NCBI RefSeq assembly: GCF_900142645.1 | Contig: NZ_FRBP01000009.1 | Location: 62,001-126,000, forward strand | DNA from: Eubacterium callanderi | Lineage (GTDB): Bacteria > Bacillota > Clostridia > Eubacteriales > Eubacteriaceae | DNA: 64,000 nucleotides | Reading direction: 5' to 3' | In this document: piece by piece, positions 1 to 7,636 of the stretch | Layout: every line of letters starts with the position of its first letter | How positions within the stretch are numbered: the first letter of the stretch is position 1 | Notes under the pieces: generated by a model | The model's database searches: none | What the model was told of the DNA's origin: nothing | What the model saw: the letters and a program-made list of their open reading frames with translations, nothing else | Position numbers and translations under genes: made by a program

Positions 1-288
1 AACGGCCGGGAAGGTGTACGTGTTACAGGAGAAGTTGATATCTATACTGCCACGCAGTTTAAGGAACCCATCGAAAAATTGATCGAAGCAAATACAAAAG
101 ATATTTTTCTGGATTTAACAGACCTGTCTTACATTGACAGCACAGGAATCGGTATCCTGATTGAGCTGCGAAAGGGCAGCATGAGCAGAGATCTGAACAT
201 GACGCTGATCAACCCCCAGAAAAATGTTGTCAAGCTGCTGCAGCTGACCGGTGTCGATCAAATTTTTAGTATTGTGGAGGAAAAATAG
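1..288 (+). CDS. rsbV: Anti-sigma factor antagonist (STAS domain), 5' end outside window
   Basis: The reading frame is open from the first base, so the gene starts upstream and only its last 95 codons are here. It is the STAS fold of SpoIIAA/RsbV-type proteins: an early beta strand ending in GEVDIYTA, then LDLTDLSYIDSTGIGILIEL, where the Ser of DSTG is the residue phosphorylated by the partner kinase in this family. In partner switching the unphosphorylated form binds the anti-sigma kinase and frees the sigma factor. The kinase gene starts 2 bases after its stop and the sigma gene follows, which supports the role. A TTG at 79 could be mistaken for a start, but it lies inside the domain. Confidence 0.9.
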   Translation, partial: NGREGVRVTGEVDIYTATQFKEPIEKLIEANTKDIFLDLTDLSYIDSTGIGILIELRKGSMSRDLNMTLINPQKNVVKLLQLTGVDQIFSIVEEK

Positions 289-290
289 CA

Positions 291-731
291 ATGAGTGAAA
301 TGAGTTGCAGTACATGCAGAAGTTTGCAGGGAGAAACAGTTCACATTAGCCTGCCGAGTCTTCCGCAGTTTGTCAGCCTTGCGCGCTTGACGGTTGCATC
401 GGTCGGAAATATCGTTGGCTTTTCGATCGATGTGGTAGAGGACCTGAAGGTCGCCGTTTCTGAGGCCTGCACGAACGCCCTGCGTCATGGCTGCTCCAGC
501 GAGCAGTGCTATGACCTGTATTATCAGCTTGATCAGGACAAGCTTACCATTCGTGTTGAAGATAGTGGTGAGGGCTATGAGCCTGAAAGCATCAGTGAGC
601 CGGAACTGCCCGGCAACCAGGCCGGCGGCTTTGGCCTGTTTATTATTAAATCGTTGATGGATGAGGTAGAAATCGTCAGTAATAAAGGAATGGGTACCAG
701 TATCACGATGGTGAAATACCTGAGGACGTAA
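291..731 (+). CDS. rsbW: Anti-sigma factor, serine kinase of the RsbW/SpoIIAB type
   Basis: This 146-residue protein is a Bergerat-fold (HATPase_c_2) kinase. The N box is AVSEACTNALRHG with Asn62, the G1 box is EDSGEGY with Asp91, and the ATP-lid region is GGFGLFIIK at 112-120, followed by GTSITM. In the family it either holds the sigma factor inactive or phosphorylates the STAS antagonist. It lies between the antagonist gene and the sigma gene with gaps of 2 and 1 bases, the standard rsbV-rsbW-sigB order. It has an extra 15-residue N-terminal stretch with two Cys (SCSTC) that typical RsbW proteins do not need; this could be redox-sensitive, but that is a guess. Confidence 0.93.
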   Translation: MSEMSCSTCRSLQGETVHISLPSLPQFVSLARLTVASVGNIVGFSIDVVEDLKVAVSEACTNALRHGCSSEQCYDLYYQLDQDKLTIRVEDSGEGYEPESISEPELPGNQAGGFGLFIIKSLMDEVEIVSNKGMGTSITMVKYLRT

Positions 732-732
732 G

Positions 733-1485
733 ATGGAATATCCAAATCAAATGACAAAACAGGAATCAAAGAAGCTGTTTATCGAATATAAGAAAACAGG
801 CGATAAGGAAATTCGTGATCGCCTCATCGAGAATTTCCTGTATATTCCTAAATTACTGGTCAAAAAATACGCTTACCGCAGCAACGATGTGGAAGATATT
901 TATCAGGTTGCCTGTCTGGGCCTGATGTACGCAGTCGAACGCTACGACCCTGACAGGGGCTTTGAATTTGACACCTTTGCATCACCAACCATCATCGGCG
1001 AAATTAAAAAATATTATCGTGACAAACAGTGGATTATCCGGGTTCCGAGAAGGATTCAGGAGCTCAACCGCGAGATTAACCGGGCGAAGACAACCCTGGA
1101 GCATAAGCTCATGAAGACACCGACAATCTCTGAGATAGCCGACTACCTGGAAGTGACTGAGGAAGCTGTGATTGAAGCGATGGAAGGCAATAATGTCTTT
1201 TATCCAAAATCCTTATCAACAGAATTTGAAAGCAATGCAGACGGACAGGAAGCAACGCTCTTAGATTTGATCGGTGAAGAAGATGAACGGATCGAAAACA
1301 TTGGAAATGTCGAGGACCTCCGCCAGCGCCTGGAAAGCCTGAACCCAGTCGAGCGGATGATCATCGAAGAGCGTTATTATAACGGAAAAACCCAGAAGGA
1401 GGTGGCCGCCATTATCGGTAAATCACAGATGACGGTATCCCGTCTGGAAAAGAAGGTTATGGAGAAGCTGAGAGCCAACCTGTAA
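733..1485 (+). CDS. sigB: RNA polymerase sigma factor, SigB/SigF/SigG family
   Basis: A 250-residue sigma-70 family protein with region 2 (about 36-106, including DVEDIYQVACLGLMYAVERY and the -10-reading IKKYYRDKQWIIRVPRR), region 3 (about 115-190) and region 4 with the helix-turn-helix TQKEVAAIIGKSQMTVSRLE near the C-terminus. It lacks the long region 1 of housekeeping sigma factors. It is the target of the two preceding genes and the last gene of the operon; a strong terminator follows. The operon order suggests a general-stress SigB role, but clostridia use the same architecture for SigF in sporulation, so the SigB name is by context only. Confidence 0.9.
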   Translation: MEYPNQMTKQESKKLFIEYKKTGDKEIRDRLIENFLYIPKLLVKKYAYRSNDVEDIYQVACLGLMYAVERYDPDRGFEFDTFASPTIIGEIKKYYRDKQWIIRVPRRIQELNREINRAKTTLEHKLMKTPTISEIADYLEVTEEAVIEAMEGNNVFYPKSLSTEFESNADGQEATLLDLIGEEDERIENIGNVEDLRQRLESLNPVERMIIEERYYNGKTQKEVAAIIGKSQMTVSRLEKKVMEKLRANL

Positions 1486-1506
1486 TCTTAAGAAAAACAA
1501 GGCAAG

Positions 1507-1538
1507 AAGGGGATTTCGATCCCCTTTAAAAATTTTTT
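1507..1538 (+). terminator. Intrinsic terminator of the rsbV-rsbW-sigB operon
   Basis: A perfect 8-bp stem (AAGGGGAT / ATCCCCTT) closes a TTCG tetraloop 22 bases after the sigma stop codon and is followed by an A/T-rich tract with six consecutive T. Confidence 0.88.
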
Positions 1539-1692
1539 GTAATTCTTTACAAGTTTTAGTGGATAATTTCTGCAAAATATTATAAAATAGTAACATGCAA
1601 CAAACCAAACGCATTTTCGGGAAAAATAACCTTTTAAAATAATGATTTCGAGAAAATGCAATCATTTAAGAATCTAGCAAGGGGGAAGAAGC

Positions 1693-3777
1693 ATGAAAAC
1701 GTATCCAACCAAAAACATCAGAAATATCCTTTTATTAGGACATGGAGGAAGCGGCAAGACAACATTGACAGAAGCAATGGCATTTAATGCAGGTGCCATT
1801 GACCGAATGGGCAGAGTTGATGAAGGAAATACCTTATCCGATTTTGATCCGGAAGAAAAGAGAAGAATGTTCTCAATTTCTTCATCCATTATTCCAGTAG
1901 AATATGGTGGACACAAGATTAACATCATCGATGTACCCGGTTATTTTGATTTTATCGGGGACGCCTACGCAGCACTGAGAGTCGCAGATGCGGTTGTTAT
2001 CGTAGTCGATGCTTTAGCCGGCGTACAGGTAGGTACAGAAAAAGCCATTGAGCTTTTGTCAAAGGTTGACGTACCCGCTTTCATTGTGGTCAACAAAATG
2101 GACCGCGAAAACGCGACCTTTGCCAAGGTTATGGATAACCTGAAGGAAGCCTTTGGCAACAAGGTCATTCCTTTTGAATTACCCATGGGCGAAGGTGAGG
2201 ACATGCGCGGCGTCGTCAACATTGTTGATATGACAGGAAGCCAAAGAAAAGACAACCGCTGCTTTGACGTAGAAGTACCGGAAGATATGAAGGAAGAGCT
2301 GGAGCCTTTCCGTGAAATGATCATGGAATCCGTTGCCCAGACCAGTGAAGAGCTGATGGAAAAATACTTTGACGGCGAAGAGCTGACCGAAGATGAAATC
2401 CACCACGGCATCCGCACCGGCGTGCTGGACGGCGACCTGATCCCGGTTCTGTGTACCTCCGCAGTACAGAATATCGGCGTAGAAACCCTGGAAAATATGA
2501 TCATTGCCTATCTGCCGTCACCAAAGGATGCCAAGCCCGTTATGGGCAAGGACCCAAGAGACGGAAAAGAAGTCGAACGTGCCTGCGGCGCAAGCGAAAG
2601 CTTCTCGGCACTGGTCTTTAAGACCATCGTTGACCCGTTTGTCGGCAAGCTGTCCATCTTTAAGGTGATGTCCGGTGTGCTCGAGGCTACCACCGAGGTC
2701 TATAACGCTACCAAGGAAGCAAAGGAAAAGACCAATCACATCTATGTGCTGCGCGGCAACAAACAGATCGAAATTGAGGCTTTACTGGCAGGCGACATCG
2801 GTGCTTTCTCCAAGCTGGGGGTTACTGTCACCGGCGATACCCTGTGCGATCCCAAGGACCCGATCGTATACGACAAGATCGAATTCCCAAAACCGGTTAT
2901 CTCAATGGCCATTGAACCAAAAACCAAAGCGGACATCGACAAGCTGTCCACTGGCCTCCACCGTCTGATCGAGGAAGATCCGACCATGAGCTTTAACCGC
3001 AATAACGAAACCAAGCAGACGTTGCTTTCAGGCCTTGGCGAAATGCACCTGGAAGTTATCTCCAATAAATTACAGCAGAAATTCGGCGTGGGCGTAAACC
3101 TTGAACCCATGAAGGTGCCGTACCGTGAAACCATCCGTAAATCCGCCAGCGCTCAGGGCCGTCATAAGAAACAGTCCGGCGGCAGCGGCCAGTTCGGTGA
3201 CGTATGGGTCACCTTTGAACCGGGCGATACTCCAAATGATGATTTTGTCTTTATCGACAAGGTCGTTGGCGGCGCTGTGCCGAGAAACTTTATCCCGGCG
3301 GTCGAAAAAGGCCTTCAGGACTGTATGGTTGAAGGCGTGCTGGCCGGCTATCCGGTAACCGGCGTAAAAGCCACCCTGTACGATGGCTCCTACCATGCTG
3401 TCGACTCTGATGAAATGTCCTTTAAGATGGCAGCCACTTTGGCATACCGCAAGGGGATGAAGGAAGCCTCACCGGTTCTGCTCGAACCCATCTACAAGCT
3501 GACCATCACCGTTCCGGAAGAATACATGGGCGATATCATGGGCGACCTCAATAAAAAACGCGGCCGTATCATGGGCATGGAACCCATCGACGGCGGGAAA
3601 CAGGTTATCACTGCGGAAGCACCGCTGGCAGAATTGTTCAAATATGCCACCGAGCTCCGATCTATGACCCAGGCCAGAGGCGAATTTGAAATGGAATACG
3701 TCCGCTACGAAGAAGCCCCGGCCACCATCTCCGAAAAAGTCGTAGCCGAAGCATTGGCAGCGAAGGAAAAAAAGTAA
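1693..3777 (+). CDS. Elongation factor G-like GTPase (EF-G2 type)
   Basis: This 694-residue GTPase has the full EF-G length and domain order: G domain, domain II, domain III/V folds and the domain IV region. The P-loop is GHGGSGKT (16-23) instead of the AHIDAGKT of canonical EF-G. DVPG (80-83) and NKMD (134-137) form the other guanine contacts. The altered P-loop places it with the paralogous EF-G2/FusA2 group, which binds GTP and ribosomes but need not be the main translocase. It has its own transcription unit, with an SD (AGGGGGAAG) 7 bases before ATG and a terminator 22 bases after the stop. No tuf or rpsL/G genes are next to it, which also argues against it being the main fusA. Confidence 0.9.
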   Translation: MKTYPTKNIRNILLLGHGGSGKTTLTEAMAFNAGAIDRMGRVDEGNTLSDFDPEEKRRMFSISSSIIPVEYGGHKINIIDVPGYFDFIGDAYAALRVADAVVIVVDALAGVQVGTEKAIELLSKVDVPAFIVVNKMDRENATFAKVMDNLKEAFGNKVIPFELPMGEGEDMRGVVNIVDMTGSQRKDNRCFDVEVPEDMKEELEPFREMIMESVAQTSEELMEKYFDGEELTEDEIHHGIRTGVLDGDLIPVLCTSAVQNIGVETLENMIIAYLPSPKDAKPVMGKDPRDGKEVERACGASESFSALVFKTIVDPFVGKLSIFKVMSGVLEATTEVYNATKEAKEKTNHIYVLRGNKQIEIEALLAGDIGAFSKLGVTVTGDTLCDPKDPIVYDKIEFPKPVISMAIEPKTKADIDKLSTGLHRLIEEDPTMSFNRNNETKQTLLSGLGEMHLEVISNKLQQKFGVGVNLEPMKVPYRETIRKSASAQGRHKKQSGGSGQFGDVWVTFEPGDTPNDDFVFIDKVVGGAVPRNFIPAVEKGLQDCMVEGVLAGYPVTGVKATLYDGSYHAVDSDEMSFKMAATLAYRKGMKEASPVLLEPIYKLTITVPEEYMGDIMGDLNKKRGRIMGMEPIDGGKQVITAEAPLAELFKYATELRSMTQARGEFEMEYVRYEEAPATISEKVVAEALAAKEKK

Positions 3778-3798
3778 GATAAAATTTAGAATTTATAG

Positions 3799-3826
3799 GC
3801 AGCGCTGAAATATGCGCTGCTTTTTT
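3799..3826 (+). terminator. Intrinsic terminator after the EF-G-like gene
   Basis: A 7-bp stem GCAGCGC / GCGCTGC with an 8-base loop is followed at once by six T. Confidence 0.9.
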
Positions 3827-3880
3827 AGTTGATAGTTGATAACTGGTTGAAAACATAAAATTTATGAAATAAGAGTTTTT

Positions 3881-3910
3881 TTGACAATGTGTACATGTCA
3901 TTGATATAAT
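3881..3910 (+). promoter_or_regulatory. Sigma-A type promoter for xpt
   Basis: Consensus TTGACA (3881-3886) and TATAAT (3905-3910) are separated by 18 bases. The leader to the xpt start is only about 45 bases, too short for a purine riboswitch. Confidence 0.85.
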
Positions 3911-3959
3911 ATATAAATATGTAAAAAAGATTTGTTAATCGAGAAAGAGAAAAGGGTAA

Positions 3960-4538
3960 ATGGAATTATTAAAGAATAAAATTTTGAACGATGGACATGC
4001 GCTTGGAAAAGATATATTGAAGGTAGATTCATTTCTCAATCATCAGCTGGATATCCGGCTTTTTGAAGCCATGGGAGAGGAATTCGCGCGCCGGTTTGAG
4101 AATGTCGAAGTCACTAAAATTTTGACCATCGAAACCTCTGGTATCGCCATTGCTGCAGTGGCAGCCAAATATTTTGACTACTGCCCGGTGGTGTTTGGCA
4201 AAAAAAACGCATCCTTAAACCTGGATAAGGATATCTATACCAGTGAGGTTTACTCCTTTACCAAGCAGCAGACCTACCAGATCATGGTTTCAAAAAAATA
4301 TCTGAATCCCGAAGATAAGGTTCTGATTATCGATGACTTCCTGGCCAATGGCAAAGCCGTAGAAGCGCTGGAGGAAATTGTAAAACAGTCCGGCGCTCAG
4401 CTGATGGGGGTGGGCATCGCCATTGAAAAAGGCTTTCAGAACGGCGGAAAAGAAATCCGCGCGTCCGGTACCCGGCTGGAATCACTGGCCATTGTCGATG
4501 AAATGCATGAGGATGGCACTATTATCTTTCGTGATTAA
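3960..4538 (+). CDS. xpt: Xanthine phosphoribosyltransferase
   Basis: A 192-residue cytosolic type I phosphoribosyltransferase that converts xanthine and PRPP to XMP for purine salvage. The PRPP-binding loop is VLIIDDFLANGKA (about 121-133), and the N-terminus MELLKNKILNDGHALG is typical of Xpt. Length equals that of B. subtilis Xpt (about 194). The ATG follows an AGAAAAGGG ribosome site and a near-perfect promoter. In many Firmicutes xpt has a guanine riboswitch and pairs with pbuX; neither is seen here, so purine control, if any, acts elsewhere. murI follows after 24 bases and is probably co-transcribed. Confidence 0.95.
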   Translation: MELLKNKILNDGHALGKDILKVDSFLNHQLDIRLFEAMGEEFARRFENVEVTKILTIETSGIAIAAVAAKYFDYCPVVFGKKNASLNLDKDIYTSEVYSFTKQQTYQIMVSKKYLNPEDKVLIIDDFLANGKAVEALEEIVKQSGAQLMGVGIAIEKGFQNGGKEIRASGTRLESLAIVDEMHEDGTIIFRD

Positions 4539-4562
4539 TACTTAAATTGAAGGGATAAGCTT

Positions 4563-5372
4563 ATGGGAAACAGCAGTCCGATTGGTTTAATCGACTCAGG
4601 AATCGGCGGTTTTACCGTCCTCCGGGAGCTGCAGCGGCAGCTGCCCAGAGAAAACATCGTCTATCTGGGCGATGCCAAACGCATGCCCTACGGAGAACGG
4701 GAGAATGAGGAAATCATCGCCTTTGGAAACAGTGATATCCGTTTTCTGGAGAATATGGGCGTTAAGGCCATTCTTTTGGCCTGCAATACCATTTCTTCAC
4801 TCATAGAAAGCCTCAACGCAAATGTGCCTTTATTCAGCATTGTGGAGGCCGGGTGCCTGGCCACCATCGAACGTCAGAAGGAAGGGGCGGTTGGGCTCAT
4901 TGCCACCACCGCCACCGTCAAAAACGGCACCTATGAGCATATTTTGTCCAGCCATACGCAGGCGCTCCGCTACATTACCCAGGGGACCCGTACCCTTGCC
5001 AATGTGATTAATAACCACCCGGGTGAGCTGGCGCTGCTGCGCCAGAATATCAAAGAGGCCATCGATCCCATTTTTGAAAGGGAGCGCGTCAGCGCCCTGC
5101 TTCTGGGCTGCACCCATTTCCCCATTGTCCGCAAAACCATTGAGGAAATGTACCCCTGCCTCAGCATCATTGATCCGGCCGACAAGCAGATCACCCTGCT
5201 GAAGGAATATCTGGAGAAGAACAATGCCTTTAACGAAAGCAAGTACGACGGCGTGACCCGTATCTGCGCCACTGGCGGGGAAAAGGACTATAGGATCTTT
5301 GAGAATATGATTGAACAGCTGGCCCTTGGCTGCAGCGAGCTGACCCTGGAACAGCTGGATATTGACGAATAA
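4563..5372 (+). CDS. murI: Glutamate racemase
   Basis: A 269-residue enzyme that makes D-glutamate for peptidoglycan. Both catalytic Cys are present in their motifs: Cys74 in LLACNTISS and Cys183 in LLGCTHFP. The N-terminal IGLIDSGIGGFTVLREL carries the catalytic Asp11-Ser12 pair, and GDAKRMPYG is the substrate loop. Length is normal for the family (about 265-285). It lies 24 bases after xpt and 29 bases before trpS, so the three probably form one transcription unit with no shared pathway. Confidence 0.96.
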   Translation: MGNSSPIGLIDSGIGGFTVLRELQRQLPRENIVYLGDAKRMPYGERENEEIIAFGNSDIRFLENMGVKAILLACNTISSLIESLNANVPLFSIVEAGCLATIERQKEGAVGLIATTATVKNGTYEHILSSHTQALRYITQGTRTLANVINNHPGELALLRQNIKEAIDPIFERERVSALLLGCTHFPIVRKTIEEMYPCLSIIDPADKQITLLKEYLEKNNAFNESKYDGVTRICATGGEKDYRIFENMIEQLALGCSELTLEQLDIDE

Positions 5373-5401
5373 AACTTTTAAATCCATTAGGAGGAGCATC
5401 T

Positions 5402-6406
5402 ATGGAAACATCCGAAAAAAAAATTGTATACAGCGGCATACAGCCATCAGGAACTTTTACCATCGGCAATTATTTTGGCGCCATGAAAAACTGGGTTCCC
5501 ATGCAGGAGGCTTACGACTGCCTGTACTGCGTGGTTGACCTGCACGCCATCACGGTACCGCAGGTTCCGGCGGATTTAAGACGCCGTACCTATGAATCCC
5601 TGGCCATTTTGATGGCTGTGGGCATTGATCCGGATAAATCGATCCTTTACGTGCAGTCCCATGTGCCGGCCCACACCGAGCTGACATGGATACTCAACTG
5701 CTTCAGCTACATGGGTGAGCTGAGCCGTATGACCCAGTACAAGGATAAATCTAAAAAACAGGGCAATAACATCCGTGTTGGCCTGTTCGACTACCCGGTT
5801 CTCATGGCGGCCGACATTTTGTTATACCAGTCCGATCTGGTCCCTGTGGGCAACGATCAGAAGCAGCACGTCGAGCTGGCAAGAGATATCGCCTCCCGTT
5901 TCAACCAGCAGTTCAGCCCCACCTTTAAGCTGCCAGAACCCTATTTTGGGGAGACGGGCGCGCGCATCATGAGTCTGCAGGAGCCGGGCAGAAAGATGTC
6001 CAAATCCGATGAGAATATCAACGGCTTTGTCTCGCTCTTAGACGATCCCGACACGGTTATCCGCAAGTTTAAGCGCGCCGTCACCGATTCCGATACCGAA
6101 GTGCGCCACGACCGGGAAAATAAGCCCGGTGTCTCCAACCTCATGGAAATCTATAACTGCACCACGGGCCGCAGCCTTGAAGCAATCCAGAGGGAGTTTG
6201 AGGGCAAGGGCTACGGCGACTTCAAGCTTGCTGTGGGCGAGAGCGTAGCAGAAACCCTGCGCCCCATCCAGGAGGAGTACAAGCGCCTGCTGGCCGACAA
6301 GGGTTATCTGGAAAGCGTCATGAAGCAAAACGCCGAGAGAGCCGCGAAGATCGCCTATAAAACCCTCATGAAGGTCCGTAAAAAAACGGGGTTTATTAAT
6401 CTGTAA
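5402..6406 (+). CDS. trpS: Tryptophanyl-tRNA synthetase
   Basis: A 334-residue class I aminoacyl-tRNA synthetase that charges tRNA-Trp. The HIGH-like signature is GIQPSGTFTIGN (TIGN 20-23), and the KMSKS loop is GRKMSKSDEN near residue 198. Length matches bacterial TrpS (about 330). The ATG is preceded by GGAGGAG at good spacing. No T-box leader is possible because only 29 bases separate it from murI, so Trp-specific regulation is not evident. A strong terminator follows. Confidence 0.97.
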   Translation: METSEKKIVYSGIQPSGTFTIGNYFGAMKNWVPMQEAYDCLYCVVDLHAITVPQVPADLRRRTYESLAILMAVGIDPDKSILYVQSHVPAHTELTWILNCFSYMGELSRMTQYKDKSKKQGNNIRVGLFDYPVLMAADILLYQSDLVPVGNDQKQHVELARDIASRFNQQFSPTFKLPEPYFGETGARIMSLQEPGRKMSKSDENINGFVSLLDDPDTVIRKFKRAVTDSDTEVRHDRENKPGVSNLMEIYNCTTGRSLEAIQREFEGKGYGDFKLAVGESVAETLRPIQEEYKRLLADKGYLESVMKQNAERAAKIAYKTLMKVRKKTGFINL

Positions 6407-6410
6407 AATA

Positions 6411-6446
6411 AAAAAGAACATGCGATTATATCGCGTGTTCTTTTTT
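6411..6446 (+). terminator. Terminator after trpS
   Basis: A long stem pairs A5-GAACATGCGAT with ATCGCGTGTTC-T6 (one G-U pair) around a 3-base loop. It has A and T runs on its two sides, so it could stop transcription in both directions. Confidence 0.9.
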
Positions 6447-6483
6447 ACTGTTGGTACTTTAACAATGCAAAGGAGTAAAGAAA

Positions 6484-6970
6484 ATGAAGCGAGAACCAAG
6501 CTATGAAGCGCGTGCGGCCATTCTGGAAAGACTGATTGCCTGTTACGAGGAGGTAGAGGATTATCCAGATAACAAGGTGCGCGTCACCTTTACGGATGGC
6601 GGACAGCAGCTCTTTGACGGCCACCTGGAAAGCTTTTATGAAACAATCCTGACCCACCTGATGGTAAGTGTCCCGCATTGCAAGCGGATGGCGCGGGAGA
6701 TCCTGGCCCCTGAAAATGAGACTAAAATTATGCTGCCGATTGTCATCCGGCCCAGTCTGTCGTTCATGGTCTTTGAGCGGACAGAAGGCCCTTTGTTTGT
6801 CAATCGGTTTTCAATCAATGAAGGAACCCGAAAACGGGCGCTTTGACCATGAGATCGCCTACCACGGCGGAGCGGTCATCGCGGTGCCCTACAGTGACGG
6901 AACTATAAGGCGCCGCATGCGGGAGGCCCGGGAGGTGGAGCTTGAGTGGCTGAAGCGCCACGGGTGCTGA
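6484..6970 (+). pseudogene. Small gene split by a +1 frameshift (possible ComK-like protein)
   Basis: The frame starting at 6484 (SD AAAGGAG) runs 120 codons to a TGA at 6844-6846. From about 6815 the next frame continues with clean coding sequence (PENGRFDHEIAYHGG ... VPYSDGTIRRRMREAREVE) to 6970, whereas upstream of that point this second frame is low-quality. Removing one base between about 6820 and 6840 would give one protein of about 162 residues. The segment KIMLPIVI ... FVNRFSIN ... GGAVIAVPYS weakly resembles the core of ComK-type competence regulators, but I do not claim this as an identification. It may be a true mutation, programmed slippage or a sequencing error. Confidence 0.6.
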
Positions 6971-7051
6971 GTGCTGAACACCCGAAAACCGCCCGCGCTC
7001 TGCATAAAACCGTAAATAAAAGGCTATTATGGTAAAATCAAAACAGCTGTA

Positions 7052-7080
7052 TTGATTTGGGTGCTTTTCTATTATAGAAT
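7052..7080 (+). promoter_or_regulatory. Probable promoter for the lipoprotein gene
   Basis: TTGATT (7052-7057), a 17-base spacer and TAGAAT (7075-7080) lie 30 bases upstream of the lipoprotein ATG. Confidence 0.45.
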
Positions 7081-7109
7081 GAAAAAAACAGCTGAAGGAG
7101 GGAAAAACC

Positions 7110-7604
7110 ATGCGGAAAAGACAAGGGTTTCTGGTCGTCCTTGCGTTGCTTTTCATTGTTATTTTAGGCGGCTGCGGCGGTGGTGATACAACACTGAGTG
7201 ATCTGGAGAGGACTGCGGAGCAATTTAACGCCGCGCCTGCAGACACCCATGAGACCTATACCTTCAGCACCGGCGGCGCTGTCAGGTTCAGTGACATGAC
7301 GGCTGTGGAAAGGCAGAAATCCGGCCGCGGCATCTATGATGATTGCCTGAGAATCACCATGGCCTGTGAGCTGGCCCAGGCAAGGGCTTTTCTTGACCAG
7401 GCAGAGATCACAGCGGTTAGCGAGGATGGCCGGGGCTACAGTGACAGCACCTTTTTCGTCAACGGTAATGAAAAGGAATGTGCGCTGACCATTGAGTGCC
7501 CTGTCGAAGAAAAGGTAAAGTACATTGTCATTGGCCCTTTTAAACCGAATTTTGACGGCGATAAGACAAAAATTATCTTTGAGAAAACAAATGCCGGGAC
7601 GTAA
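7110..7604 (+). CDS. Putative lipoprotein of unknown function
   Basis: A 164-residue protein with a basic start (MRKRQ), a hydrophobic segment (about 7-20) and a lipobox LGGC, so it is predicted to be lipid-anchored at the outer face of the membrane. The mature part has no motif I recognise; it is short, acidic in places, and probably beta-rich (YTFSTGGAVRFSDM, STFFVNGNEKECALTIECP). It has its own promoter and a GGAGGG ribosome site. Its TAA stop (7602-7604) lies inside the left arm of the following terminator. Neighbours give no functional clue. Confidence 0.8.
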   Translation: MRKRQGFLVVLALLFIVILGGCGGGDTTLSDLERTAEQFNAAPADTHETYTFSTGGAVRFSDMTAVERQKSGRGIYDDCLRITMACELAQARAFLDQAEITAVSEDGRGYSDSTFFVNGNEKECALTIECPVEEKVKYIVIGPFKPNFDGDKTKIIFEKTNAGT

Positions 7605-7630
7605 TTTTTCGTTACGTCCCGGCTATTTTT
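7593..7630. terminator. Bidirectional terminator carrying the GTTACGTCCCGG repeat
   Basis: A perfect 12-bp stem GCCGGGACGTAA / TTACGTCCCGGC with a short loop sits between two convergent genes (lipoprotein and glpK). T-rich sequence lies on both sides. Its right arm is the short dispersed motif GTTACGTCCCGG seen at several other gene ends in the window. Confidence 0.85.
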
Positions 7631-7636
7631 CAGTAT

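Noticed and set aside
1693-3777. Tetracycline-resistance ribosome protection protein
   Set aside because: Length is EF-G-like (694, not about 640) and the P-loop GHGGSGKT and neighbours fit the EF-G2 paralogue group.
3911-3959. Purine riboswitch before xpt
   Set aside because: The leader after the promoter is only about 45 bases and lacks the conserved purine-aptamer core.
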